DNA from: Bacteroidales bacterium
GTDB taxonomy: Bacteria; Bacteroidota; Bacteroidia; Bacteroidales; UBA932
NCBI GenBank assembly: GCA_016281015.1
Contig: JAEEHS010000027.1
Span: 1-64,000 of the forward strand
Length of the DNA stretch: 64,000 nt
Direction of reading: 5' to 3'
Shown one piece after another: positions 1-8,510 of the stretch. The position numbers and the translations under genes are program-made. The notes beneath the pieces were generated by a model, which saw only the letters and a program-made list of their open reading frames with translations, had not been told where the DNA came from and ran no database searches. Position 1 is the stretch's first letter; each line of letters opens with the position of its first letter.

Positions 1-320
1 ACCATCCTGCCCCCGCTGAGACGTCCGGGGCAATAGATGAACCAATCCGTCCCCAAGTCTTCCTCCAAGTCAGCCGCCTGGGTTCTCCGGACCTCCTGAA
101 GTCCTACTATATCCGGGATTTTCTGCTCAAAAAAAGCCTTGACGGCGGGACGGCGGACCGGCCAGGGCTGCCCTCCGAACTTATAGTCATATTCCGGCCG
201 GTTGTCATCCAGAAATCTTACATTGAACGATCCCACTGTAATCCCGTCTCCGGCAGACTGGCCAAAGCACAGCAAGGGCAACATTACCAGTGTAATAATG
301 AAGCTGAATACTCTATGCAT
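1..320 (-). CDS. Endonuclease/exonuclease/phosphatase family protein (N-terminal part only)
   Basis: Only the first 106 codons are present; the gene runs off the left window edge. A signal peptide covers about residues 1-20, with a hydrophobic core ending LLCFG. The mature part carries the EEP-fold signatures: GSFNVRF (Asn33, metal/phosphate site) and GLQEVR with Glu76, the usual metal-binding glutamate. The family cleaves phosphodiester bonds in nucleic acids, inositol phosphates or lipids. The exact substrate cannot be told from this fragment. The secreted form is common in Bacteroidota next to carbohydrate genes. The ATG lies one base after the stop of the upstream HTCS gene, so the two are probably cotranscribed and translationally coupled. 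Confidence 0.85.
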   Translation of the reverse strand, partial: MHRVFSFIITLVMLPLLCFGQSAGDGITVGSFNVRFLDDNRPEYDYKFGGQPWPVRRPAVKAFFEQKIPDIVGLQEVRRTQAADLEEDLGTDWFIYCPGRLSGGRM

Positions 321-321
321 A

Positions 322-3300
322 TTATTTCGTAGGTTTTGCCACATTTCGGAGCCTCCACTGTCGCGGGGTCATCCCGAATTCTCGCTTGAAGCATTCCGAG
401 AAGAAAGAGTGGGTGTTGAAGCCGACCGACTGCGCCACCTCCTGCACGGAGACGGAGTCGTCCTTCAGGAGTTCTACGGCACGGTGGAGACGGACCTTCA
501 TCACATATTCCATCGGGGAGACATCGGCATAATCCTTCATTTTCTTATATAAGGTGGAAGGGGAAAGGTAGACCACTTCGGCCAGGTCGTCCAGCGTGAT
601 GCTGCGGTGGAGGTTGGCATTGACGTATTCCTGGATGCTGCGGAGGAATTTCTGCTCCACAGCGGACACCCTTCCCGTCGGGAGCTCTCCGCTGGAAGGA
701 AGCGAAGAAATATAGAATTCGTAAATCCTGCGGCGGTTTTCGATCAGGTTGTCCACCGTCGTACGCAGTTTCTTCGGAGAGAAGGGCTTTTCGAGATAGG
801 CATCCGCACCGCCCTCGAGACTCTCCTGCATAAACACATCCGGGACCTCCGCGGAGAGCAGGATCACCGGAATATGGCTGGTGGCGAGGTTGCTCTTCAG
901 GGCCTTGGTAAAGGCAATTCCGTCCATCTCCGGCATGATGACATCCGAAACGACCAGCGTCGGTGACGCCCCGGCCTCGATCTTGTCAAGAGCCTGGCGT
1001 CCATTGGATGCAAGGATGATATTGTAAGAGTCGCCGAGAATGTCCCCGATGACGCGAGCCATATCCCTGTCGTCCTCAACGACCATGATGGACTTGTCCT
1101 TGGACTCTACGACAGGAAGGCCACTGCCCGGGCTTTCCTCTGCGGAGACCGGGATCGTGAAAAGGAAACGGTTGACGCCCATGTCGTCGTCCATGCTGAG
1201 CGAGCCGCCAAGAAGCGTTGCAAATTGTCGGCTGGTGGAGAGCCCGAGCCCCGTCCCCTCCACGCCGGCGGAGGCAGCGTCATCGTAGCGGTAGAAGGGC
1301 TTGAAAATCTCCTCCCGCACGTCTTCGGGAATAATCGTCCCGTCGTTTTCCACACTCACGACCGCCTCGTGGCCGGAGACAGACAAACGGATGACCGTAT
1401 GGTGGGCAGAGTATTTCAGGGCATTGGAAAGCAGGTTGTCGAAGATACGGCCGAGGCTCCGGACATCGGTCTCGCAGTAAACCGGCGCCTCCCTCATCTG
1501 GATGGAAAGCGTCTTCCCCTCCTGGACGAACATGGGCAGGAAACGGCGGTGGGCGTCTTTCAGGACGGTCCGGATGTCCAGGAACTCGGGATGGATCTGA
1601 TAGGTCGAATCCGTCAGTTTCCGGAAATCCAGGAGCTCATTGATCAGCACCGTCAACTTCATTGAATTCCGCCGCATAATGTCCAGATTTTCCTGGACGG
1701 ATCCGTCTGCCGAAGAGGAGAATTTCCGGATCAGTTCTTCCAGCGGAATCTGTACCAGGGACAGCGGGGTGCGGATTTCGTGGGCGATGGACGTCAGGAA
1801 GTCCATCTTGGACGCGAGGATCTTCCGCTCCTGCTCCATCTCCGCCTTCGCCTTGGCCCGCCGGTCGGAAATCATCGCGATGCCTACGGCAACCAAAAGG
1901 AAAAGGATGATGTACAGCACGAAAGCCATCGGGCTGAGAAGAAGCGGCGGCCGGACCCGCAGGTCCATCACCGTCTCCTCGCTCTCCTCGCCGGAAAGCG
2001 ACACGGCCTTGAGTCTGAGTTTCCATCTTCCGGAAGGAATGTCATAGACCGTGAAACGGCCATCCTCCACCCGGGTCCATTCCCCGAGACCGTCTATTTT
2101 CCAAAATAGGTTCGCGACCGGGAAGAGGGCATAGTCCAGCAGGGAGACGCTGACCTCGAAGGAACGCGTCTTGCTGTCAAGCAGCATAGCCTCCGGGCGC
2201 AGGAAGCGGCCTCCTTCCGTCTTTTCGGACGAAGAAAGAATGCGGAAAGAAGAGATCGAAGGCTTGCGGACAACGGACGCAGCCTCCCGCAACGAACGAA
2301 CGGAAAAAGAGATGAATCCGTCGGAAGTTCCGGCGTACAGCGTTCCGTCCGCGGAGATGAAGTTGGAGGAATAGTTGAAACTGTCTATGCCCAGTATTTC
2401 CGTGGAAATCAAGGGAAGCGGGCGCGCATCGTCCGGATTCAGCATCTGGATCCCATGGGAGCCGGTAATCCAGAGCAAGTCTCCCTCTCTGGAGATTTTC
2501 AGCAGTCGCGTGTCAGTCAAGCCGACACTTTGGAAGGCGTCTGTCTCCCGCTTGTATTCCCACAGGCCGGTACCTTCGGACGTTGCGAAAACCCGCCCCT
2601 TCCCATCTTCGATGATGTCGGTGAGAATATTGGATATAGGTATCTTATAGGTGGCATAATCACTGGATTTATAACGGATGATGCTACCGTTGATGCTCGC
2701 CACCCAGACGGCTCCGTCCGAGGCGCAGAGGATCCGGCAAACCTGCTTGGTCGGCATGGATATCTCCACATCGAACCTCCCGTCCGCACCTTCCCGGCCG
2801 ACCACGAAGCCGTCCTGTCCACCGATCCAAAGCCGCCCCTGGGTGTCACGGCAGAAAGCATAGGCCGATTTTCCCGCACCCGGAAAAGCGACGGTCTTTC
2901 CGCTTTCCGTATCCAGCCGCATGACCGGCAGCTCATTGTCGATCGTCCCGACCCAGAGATATCTTCCTTCCGCCATGAGGCCAGTGACATTCCTCCCCGG
3001 GAAAAACCGCTTTGCCGCACGCTCCGGGGCCGACGGGTCCAGGCACAGCAGTCCGCGCGTATCGGTTCCTGTCCAGATCCGGCCGTCCGGCGTTTCTGCG
3101 AAATCACGCGCCTTGAACCTTCCGGGGGCGAATTCATCCCCATAACGATGGAAACGGACCACGTCGGGGGCGATATGGGCCAATCCCTCAAACAGGGTCC
3201 CTGCCCAGACGCCGCCCTGCGGATCCACGGAAAGGCAGCGGAAGGAGTTGTCCCGGAGCGGACGGATGACACGGATGGGCGCCAGCGTGCTGTCAAGCAC

Positions 3301-4104
3301 CTGGATACCATCCCTTGCGGCCAGATAGATTTCCCCGTCGGACAGCCCTGCGGCATCCCTGACTCTGCTGACAAAAGACAGAAAACGGAGTTCTTTGCTC
3401 TCCAGCTCGATGGCATATACCCCGCCATTTTCCGCAAAGAGAAAAAGGCTGCCTCCGGCGTAGGCGATACGAGAGATGGTGACCCCCTCCAGCATCTCGG
3501 CGTAGTGGTAGTTGACCGAATAGGGAGCACCGCCCGTCAGGACGAAAAGACGATGATCCGAGGAAAGGGCATAGACCGTTCCGTCCGGACTGCCGCAGAC
3601 AGAGCGGACCTCCAGCGGAACCGTCCCCACCTCTGGCGTCAAGGTGTTGATTTTCAGTAAATTTCTTTCACCTGTCGCCACCCACAGGGAACCATCCCTT
3701 CCGCAGCACATTTGCCGGAAGGATGCCCCACGTAACGCTTCCCTGTCCAGACGCCGCATTTCAAGCCGGTCCTTGTCCAGATGGAAAAGCCCTTCCGAAG
3801 TCCCGGCCCAGACGACGCCGGCTTCGTCCTCGGAGAGCGAGAATATCACCGGAGGAACCGCATTCTCTACCTCCGGGAAAGCGACATGGACCATATTGCT
3901 TCCGTCGTAGAATTCCAGCCCGGCATTTGTCCCGATCCAAAGGAAATGTCTTGCGTCCACGAGAACGTCATTGACGCAGTTGTCCCCGAGCCCGGAGTGC
4001 ATATCCAGCTGGGAAGTCTGCCACGCTTCCTGCGCCCCTGCCCGGACACGGGACGAAAAAGAGCATACCGACAGGACTACCAGTAACGAGGCAAGGTGTT
4101 TCAT
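322..4104 (-). CDS. Hybrid two-component system sensor/regulator (HTCS)
   Basis: One-protein two-component system of 1260 aa, normal for HTCS. A signal peptide (about 1-23) is followed by a periplasmic beta-propeller made of Reg_prop repeats with motifs such as GGVWAGT, GRIWTGT and GRLWIGG (about 30-640). Then come a Y_Y_Y domain (about 650-720), one membrane helix (about 727-746), a HisKA domain with phospho-acceptor His775 (AHEIRTP), an HATPase with GTGLGL, a receiver domain starting near 1003 with phospho-acceptor Asp1054 (SDVIMP), and a C-terminal AraC-type HTH (about 1168-1255). Family members sense glycan fragments and activate neighbouring polysaccharide genes. No susC/susD pair is in the window, so its ligand is unknown. 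A TAATTTTG box lies 5 nt before the ATG, suggesting a leaderless mRNA. Confidence 0.97.
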   Translation of the reverse strand: MKHLASLLVVLSVCSFSSRVRAGAQEAWQTSQLDMHSGLGDNCVNDVLVDARHFLWIGTNAGLEFYDGSNMVHVAFPEVENAVPPVIFSLSEDEAGVVWAGTSEGLFHLDKDRLEMRRLDREALRGASFRQMCCGRDGSLWVATGERNLLKINTLTPEVGTVPLEVRSVCGSPDGTVYALSSDHRLFVLTGGAPYSVNYHYAEMLEGVTISRIAYAGGSLFLFAENGGVYAIELESKELRFLSFVSRVRDAAGLSDGEIYLAARDGIQVLDSTLAPIRVIRPLRDNSFRCLSVDPQGGVWAGTLFEGLAHIAPDVVRFHRYGDEFAPGRFKARDFAETPDGRIWTGTDTRGLLCLDPSAPERAAKRFFPGRNVTGLMAEGRYLWVGTIDNELPVMRLDTESGKTVAFPGAGKSAYAFCRDTQGRLWIGGQDGFVVGREGADGRFDVEISMPTKQVCRILCASDGAVWVASINGSIIRYKSSDYATYKIPISNILTDIIEDGKGRVFATSEGTGLWEYKRETDAFQSVGLTDTRLLKISREGDLLWITGSHGIQMLNPDDARPLPLISTEILGIDSFNYSSNFISADGTLYAGTSDGFISFSVRSLREAASVVRKPSISSFRILSSSEKTEGGRFLRPEAMLLDSKTRSFEVSVSLLDYALFPVANLFWKIDGLGEWTRVEDGRFTVYDIPSGRWKLRLKAVSLSGEESEETVMDLRVRPPLLLSPMAFVLYIILFLLVAVGIAMISDRRAKAKAEMEQERKILASKMDFLTSIAHEIRTPLSLVQIPLEELIRKFSSSADGSVQENLDIMRRNSMKLTVLINELLDFRKLTDSTYQIHPEFLDIRTVLKDAHRRFLPMFVQEGKTLSIQMREAPVYCETDVRSLGRIFDNLLSNALKYSAHHTVIRLSVSGHEAVVSVENDGTIIPEDVREEIFKPFYRYDDAASAGVEGTGLGLSTSRQFATLLGGSLSMDDDMGVNRFLFTIPVSAEESPGSGLPVVESKDKSIMVVEDDRDMARVIGDILGDSYNIILASNGRQALDKIEAGASPTLVVSDVIMPEMDGIAFTKALKSNLATSHIPVILLSAEVPDVFMQESLEGGADAYLEKPFSPKKLRTTVDNLIENRRRIYEFYISSLPSSGELPTGRVSAVEQKFLRSIQEYVNANLHRSITLDDLAEVVYLSPSTLYKKMKDYADVSPMEYVMKVRLHRAVELLKDDSVSVQEVAQSVGFNTHSFFSECFKREFGMTPRQWRLRNVAKPTK

Positions 4105-4109
4105 ACTCG

Positions 4110-4117
4110 CAAAATTA
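4110..4117 (-). promoter_or_regulatory. Putative -7 box of the HTCS promoter
   Basis: TAATTTTG on the minus strand matches the Bacteroidota TAnnTTTG -7 element and ends 5 nt before the ATG at 4104. I see no clear TTTG at the expected -33 distance. Confidence 0.5.
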
Positions 4118-4201
4118 AGCCTTCCAGGCAGCTTTTACTATGCCGATTCTTTCGATAATTGCAAGGATTTCCCATAACGTACTGCTTCTTGAAAATATCT
4201 G

Positions 4202-4232
4202 TTGCAAGGTAATAAAATCTCCATTATTTTTG
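4202..4232 (+). promoter_or_regulatory. Promoter of the phosphodiesterase lipoprotein gene
   Basis: TTGC (4202-4205) and TATTTTTG (4225-4232) are separated by 19 bp, close to the Bacteroidota consensus TTTG-N19/20-TAnnTTTG. The start codon lies 28 nt downstream. Confidence 0.6.
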
Positions 4233-4260
4233 CTGATGATCTGCTAGAAAATGATGTATT

Positions 4261-5949
4261 ATGAAAACATTATCCGCCGCTTTTTCCACTTTTCTGCTGT
4301 GCCTTCTTAGCTCTTGCGCCAGCAAAGAGAACCTGGACAACAACAAGAATACGGAGCCCCAGACAAGACCTGTGGTCCCGGAAACCGTTGTTTCCAAAGG
4401 CGCCTACAAGCACGTGGTGATTATAGGCGTGGACGGGGCCGGCGCGTACTTCAAGGACACGGACACCCCGCGTTGCGACGAGATTTTCAAGGACCAGGCA
4501 ACGACATACAAGTCCCTGATGGCCCTCCCGACTATGAGTGCACAGGGCTGGGCTTCCATCCTGCACGGAGTCCTTCCGGAGTTCCACGGACGGACCAATG
4601 CCATCATCGAGAAGACGGCATATCCGGAGAACAGCCCCTATCCGTCCTTGTTCAGGGTCGCCAGGGGGGCTATGCCGAATGCGGAGCTGGCGTCTTTCGT
4701 GGAATGGAACCCTATCAATATAGGAATCGTCGAGAATAATCTCAACGTCGAAAAAGGGACTGGAGAGGATGATGCCGAAGTGACCGGAAGGATTCTCACT
4801 TATCTCAGAGGCAAGACCCCGACGGTGTTGTTCGTCCAGTTCTCCTCGCCTGACGATATCGGCGAGAAATACGGCTTCGGCACGGATATCTACCTCGCGA
4901 CAATCAGTACGGCGGATGCACTGATCGGAAGGATTTATGACCAGTTGAAGTTGAAAGGCATCCTGGACGAGACTCTGTTCATGGTCACGGCGGATCACGG
5001 TGGGAAAGGCACGACGCACGGCGGCGATTCCGACGAGGAGAAATATGTCTTCCTGGGGGTGGCCGGAAAGACTGTGGCAAGCGGCACGATTGTGGAGGCG
5101 GAAGGACGTGACGTAGCGGCGATTGCAGCCTATGCCCTGGGACTGGAATACCCCGACACCTGGAGCGGGCACGTCCCGGCGGGCATATTCAAGGATGTCA
5201 CAGAGGTTGGGCCGCGTAAGGAAACAAAGATTCCCGGCGAGGAGTACCGCAATCATCAGACGGCGCCCACTCCTGTCCTCAGCAAGATGCAGACACTTCT
5301 TTCCGCTCACAAGGTGATTGCCTATCTTCCTTTTGACGGCAACACTGGCGACGCCTTCGGCAAGGTCCAGACCTCACAGTCCGGCACTCTCCAGTACTAC
5401 GACGCCTACTTCGGAAAGGGCATAGCACTGAATAACGGATATGTGACGCTCAAGGATGTCTCGGTCGGGACAGGCTCGTTCTCCGTGGCCTTCTGGCTGA
5501 AGGGCTCTCCCGTATCTCCGGCGAAGGCGGATCCGGGACTGATCTCGAACAAGGACTGGCAGGAGGGAAAGTATAAGGGCTTCATCCTGTCGTACAGGGG
5601 TACCAAGGATATCAAGTTCAATGTGGGCGACGGCAAGAACAGGATGGATTTGGAAAGTCTTCTTCCTTCCAATTACGACAAGGGCTGGATGCACGTAATC
5701 CTAACCGTGGACCGCGCAAAGCGCAAGGTCAGGATATACTACGACTTCTCCTTCTATGGAGACGAGGCGGATATTCCCTCCGAGCTCGCCTCAACCTCAT
5801 TCGACTCGCTCTCTATGAATATCGGCCAGGACGGCACCGGCACGCTGGAATACAGTCTTCCCGCCCAGATGGACGAGTTCATCATGACCTCCGACGTCCT
5901 TAGCGAGGCCGATGTGGCAGCGCTCAAAGAATACTATAAGCCGGAATAG
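4261..5949 (+). CDS. Type I phosphodiesterase/alkaline-phosphatase-superfamily lipoprotein with LamG-like domain
   Basis: A 562-aa lipoprotein with lipobox LLSSC and Cys19. The first domain (about 45-300) belongs to the alkaline phosphatase superfamily, type I phosphodiesterase/nucleotide pyrophosphatase branch. GVDGAG supplies a metal-binding Asp, PTMSAQGWASILHG lies where the Thr/Ser nucleophile is found, and VTADHGGKGTTHGG supplies the Asp/His metal ligands. The C-terminal ~210 residues resemble a concanavalin-like LamG_3 fold (SFSVAFWLKG, MHVILTVDR, MDEFIMTSDVLSEADVAAL), typically glycan or protein binding. The cell-surface placement and the fused binding domain suggest release of phosphate from a phosphodiester- or phosphate-decorated polymer. 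That role is inference. It is transcribed divergently from the HTCS gene. Confidence 0.88.
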   Translation: MKTLSAAFSTFLLCLLSSCASKENLDNNKNTEPQTRPVVPETVVSKGAYKHVVIIGVDGAGAYFKDTDTPRCDEIFKDQATTYKSLMALPTMSAQGWASILHGVLPEFHGRTNAIIEKTAYPENSPYPSLFRVARGAMPNAELASFVEWNPINIGIVENNLNVEKGTGEDDAEVTGRILTYLRGKTPTVLFVQFSSPDDIGEKYGFGTDIYLATISTADALIGRIYDQLKLKGILDETLFMVTADHGGKGTTHGGDSDEEKYVFLGVAGKTVASGTIVEAEGRDVAAIAAYALGLEYPDTWSGHVPAGIFKDVTEVGPRKETKIPGEEYRNHQTAPTPVLSKMQTLLSAHKVIAYLPFDGNTGDAFGKVQTSQSGTLQYYDAYFGKGIALNNGYVTLKDVSVGTGSFSVAFWLKGSPVSPAKADPGLISNKDWQEGKYKGFILSYRGTKDIKFNVGDGKNRMDLESLLPSNYDKGWMHVILTVDRAKRKVRIYYDFSFYGDEADIPSELASTSFDSLSMNIGQDGTGTLEYSLPAQMDEFIMTSDVLSEADVAALKEYYKPE

Positions 5950-5952
5950 AGC

Positions 5953-6017
5953 GCCGTGAAATGGAAACGGCTGACCAACAATGAATTACTAATAATCAAG
6001 CACTTACATTTTACGAG
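5953..6017. repeat. Decayed family-A palindromic element (outer ends only)
   Basis: The left end CCGTGAAATGGAAAC and right end CATTTTACG match the outer ends of the ~112-bp family-A elements at 12353, 24807, 27071 and 28206. The central CAACCTC palindrome is missing. It sits directly after the phosphodiesterase stop codon. Confidence 0.6.
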
Positions 6018-6026
6018 CAATGTAAT

Positions 6027-6128
6027 TCAGACTTTCAGAAAGACTTTCTTTCTGTAGAGCCGCCACAGCAGGAGCCAGCAGATGGCGAAATAGCCGATTG
6101 CGAGAAGCCAGGAGCCCCATCTTATCTT
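6027..6128 (-). pseudogene. C-terminal remnant of a multi-pass membrane protein (DUF5009-like acyltransferase tail)
   Basis: An open frame of 33 codons has no start codon. It encodes one hydrophobic helix (LLAIGYFAICWLLLW) followed by the basic tail RLYRKKVFLKV and a stop. This pattern resembles the last helix and tail of DUF5009/COG4299 heparan-alpha-glucosaminide N-acetyltransferase-like proteins, which often sit among Bacteroidota glycoside hydrolase genes. The upstream frame closes at a TGA (6129-6131), inside the end of the GH63-like gene. The family assignment rests on memory of the tail pattern and is uncertain. Confidence 0.35.
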
Positions 6129-7603
6129 TCAGGAATCGGAATAGAACTCCTGCCGCGACGGACGGGGTAGGCGGCGCCATTGATATACAGCGTATAGGGC
6201 CTGTTGCTGACGATACTGACTTTACCGTCTTCATACAGGATGTCGGTCGTTATATTCCCGAAGCTCAAGCCCTTTATGCCGTGGCGGCAATTCTGGTGCA
6301 GGTTCCAGCGGACAGTCTTTTCTCCGGCGTCCACATCATAGAAGCCCAGCACGTTCTCTATAAAGAGAGAAATGGGCCCGAGAGCCGACCAGCCGCAGAA
6401 ATCGGCCTTGACGGACTTGACGTTCTTGGTGCCTTCCTTTTTGCTTGCGGGTTCCGGCTTTGTCGGATTGTAGCATTCCCAGATCGTGTGCGGCTCATAC
6501 TGCGAGTAGGTCTGCCACATATGCTCGAGAATTGCCTCCGCCGTCCGGTCGGCCTCTTCGAAGAATCCGTATTTTTCCAGCGCCTTGATGCCCATATAAG
6601 CCGTCGGAAGCCAGATTGAGCCCTTCCAATAGTTCCCATCCGGGTCGAAATCGGGGTCGTCACGAGACACCGATGTCCATGGAATCGCGCCGCCGAGTTT
6701 ATCATCCTGCAGGGCGAAACGGACCATTCTTTCAGCCTGCTCCTGCGAGGGAATCTCCGCCAGCATAGGCCAGAAAGAGGCAGGGGTAAGGATGCGGGTC
6801 TTGGACAGGTCTTCCTCCTTTATATCATAGTAGCAGCCGTCTTCCTCGTCCCAATAGTACTTGTTCACCTTCTCTTTCAGATCCTCGTATTTTGCCTTGA
6901 ATTCCTGCTCCGTCGCGCTGTCACCGGCGACTTTCGCAAGACGGGAAATATAGAGCGCGGAAAGGGCCTGCTGGGAGATTGCGTCTATCCAGAACATGGG
7001 CATGGCCCTTTTTCTCGGGGTATTGTCCATGCCGCTCTGCCAGCTCTGCCACTCATAGCCTATACCCTTGTAATTGATCCTGACGCCGTCGTTGCTGATT
7101 TGGAAAGGGAACTCGGTGTCATGGTTCATCGTGTTGAAAAGCTCGAAATGCTTCTGCAGGAAGCGCTTTTTGCTGATGAGTTCCTTTATGTGCGGCTTGT
7201 CGGCGGTGAATTTATAATAATCGTTCTCAACCCAGGCGAAAAAGGGCGGATTGTCCGGATGCCAGACGCTCAGAGGGGAGCCGGCGTTCTCGTGGAGGGT
7301 ATAATAGAAATTGTCCAGCGTCTCGATGCCCGGGAAAAGCGTCGGCGCATATTTGCAGAAGAGGACCATAAATTCCGAGTCCCAGATCCATATCGCCTCG
7401 TCCCTGAATCCCTCATCCATATACCTCGGCTGCGGCAGCCCAGGCTGGTACTTGATATGGTCCTCCGCCTGCTTCCAGGCCGTCCGGTACAGCTCCACAT
7501 ATTCCGGACGGGCGTCGAAGACCGGGGTGGGGATGCCGTCCCGGCTACAGGATGCAAAGGCGCATAGCAATGATGTCGCAAGGATGATGGCCGATGTTTT
7601 CAT
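6122..7603 (-). CDS. GH63/MGH1-type glycoside hydrolase lipoprotein
   Basis: A 493-aa (alpha/alpha)6-barrel glycosidase of the GH63 C-terminal/trehalase-like group. Signature segments are AIWIWDSEFM near the N-terminus, SGMDNTPR (general-acid Asp of the clan), YWKGSIWLPT and IWECYNP with the likely base Glu. The lipobox is LCAFASC, so the enzyme is probably membrane-anchored in the periplasm or on the surface. Family members act on alpha-glucosides or mannosylglycerate-like substrates; the substrate here is not evident. I prefer the start at 7603 because a TATTTTTG promoter box lies at 7622-7629, on top of an earlier in-frame ATG at 7624. The 3' end overlaps a membrane-protein remnant. Its last codons reappear in a relic at 11239-11285. 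Confidence 0.85.
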   Translation of the reverse strand: MKTSAIILATSLLCAFASCSRDGIPTPVFDARPEYVELYRTAWKQAEDHIKYQPGLPQPRYMDEGFRDEAIWIWDSEFMVLFCKYAPTLFPGIETLDNFYYTLHENAGSPLSVWHPDNPPFFAWVENDYYKFTADKPHIKELISKKRFLQKHFELFNTMNHDTEFPFQISNDGVRINYKGIGYEWQSWQSGMDNTPRKRAMPMFWIDAISQQALSALYISRLAKVAGDSATEQEFKAKYEDLKEKVNKYYWDEEDGCYYDIKEEDLSKTRILTPASFWPMLAEIPSQEQAERMVRFALQDDKLGGAIPWTSVSRDDPDFDPDGNYWKGSIWLPTAYMGIKALEKYGFFEEADRTAEAILEHMWQTYSQYEPHTIWECYNPTKPEPASKKEGTKNVKSVKADFCGWSALGPISLFIENVLGFYDVDAGEKTVRWNLHQNCRHGIKGLSFGNITTDILYEDGKVSIVSNRPYTLYINGAAYPVRRGRSSIPIPER

Positions 7604-7621
7604 ACTTAAACTGAATCTATG

Positions 7622-7629
7622 CAAAAATA
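7622..7629 (-). promoter_or_regulatory. Putative -7 box of the GH63-like gene
   Basis: TATTTTTG on the minus strand lies 18 nt before the chosen start. It overlaps the alternative upstream ATG, which argues for the shorter protein. Confidence 0.5.
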
Positions 7630-7729
7630 ACCACGCACGTCCCAGTTTGTTGCATTGATTCTGTCAAAGAATGCAAGAATTCCGGTTTTATCCAAAAAAA
7701 GATTATTTAAAGCAGTCCGGCTTAGCGAT

Positions 7730-8062
7730 TTACCGCATAGCGGCAAACAAATCCAGATAGCGGTTGGCGACAGCGAGCTCTTTCATATCGCGGGAGAGAT
7801 AAGCCTGGCAATACAATTCGCGGAAACGGCACAATTCCCTCCACATAGAGGCCCTTGCGGCTGCACATTCATTTTGTCGGCCAAATTGTATGGTCAGGTC
7901 AATCAGTTCCTGAAAGCGCACAAAAGCACTTTCCGCCCTGGCATCTTTCCCGCTCTCCAGGGCTTTGTAAATCCGTGATGTCTCGCTGCCGATGTTCGCC
8001 ATCTGCTGCGGGAATGTCAATTCGGCCCAATGCCCGTTTTCCAAAAAAGAGTGTTGCATCAT
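7730..8062 (-). CDS. Uncharacterised helical protein paired with DUF5674
   Basis: A 110-aa, probably all-helical soluble protein of no family I recognise. It is rich in Arg, Glu and Ala, with no signal peptide, no Cys cluster and no HTH. The ATG overlaps the stop of the DUF5674 gene by 4 nt, so the pair is translationally coupled. The tight overlap, the small size of both partners and the accessory surroundings would fit a two-gene toxin-antitoxin-like module, but nothing in the sequence identifies a toxic activity. The surrounding DNA is more AT-rich than the rest of the window, consistent with horizontal acquisition. Confidence 0.75.
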   Translation of the reverse strand: MMQHSFLENGHWAELTFPQQMANIGSETSRIYKALESGKDARAESAFVRFQELIDLTIQFGRQNECAAARASMWRELCRFRELYCQAYLSRDMKELAVANRYLDLFAAMR

Positions 8063-8400
8063 TCTACTATGAATCTATGCACAATGTCTGCTATTGCCTT
8101 CCTCACTTGAGGATTCAGCACATCACGGGAAGGATTGCCCTGCCAGGAGCGTATATTAATCAAGGAATCGTATTCAATGAAGTCTTCACCTTCTTCCTCA
8201 ACCCAAAGATTGAACCCCCACAGGTCCTGCTGGGCAGATCCGTTTTCCAACAATGCAGTTTCCAGATCGGCGTGAAGGTTTGCGTCAATCGCCAGAATAC
8301 CCTGGCGGACATCTGCTACACATTTTACCATATCCCCGAATGTGTTCCGGGCTATTATTTTCAAGTCTTCTCTTGAGACGGGTTCCTGGAGTATTTGCAT
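8059..8400 (-). CDS. DUF5674 family protein
   Basis: A 113-aa soluble protein. The sequence pattern NTFGDMVKCVADV, a central IDANLHADLE, DLWGFNLW and a closing DSLINIR is characteristic of the DUF5674 family as I know it. Function is unknown. The family is found scattered in bacteria beside small accessory genes. An ATG at 8418 is possible, but it overlaps the -7 box at 8416-8423, so the ATG at 8400 is preferred. It is the first gene of a two-gene operon with the 110-aa protein. Confidence 0.8.
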   Translation of the reverse strand: MQILQEPVSREDLKIIARNTFGDMVKCVADVRQGILAIDANLHADLETALLENGSAQQDLWGFNLWVEEEGEDFIEYDSLINIRSWQGNPSRDVLNPQVRKAIADIVHRFIVE

Positions 8401-8415
8401 ACCGGTTCTTTTCTG

Positions 8416-8447
8416 CAAACTTAATAAAGTAGATTGAATTGCCCAAA
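8416..8447 (-). promoter_or_regulatory. Promoter of the DUF5674 pair
   Basis: On the minus strand TTTG (8444-8447) and TAAGTTTG (8416-8423) are separated by exactly 20 bp, a full match to the Bacteroidota consensus. Confidence 0.75.
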
Positions 8448-8464
8448 CAATTTTGCATCAAAAA

Positions 8465-8493
8465 ACGGCCCTGGTTCTAAAAACCAAGGCCGT
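8465..8493 (-). terminator. Intrinsic terminator of the beta-helix lipoprotein gene
   Basis: A 10-bp stem, ACGGCCTTGG paired with CCAGGGCCGT (one G-T pair), has a short A/T loop. On the minus strand it is followed by a T-run. It lies 18 nt after the stop codon. Confidence 0.75.
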
Positions 8494-8510
8494 AATTCGG
8501 AAATGCCGGA

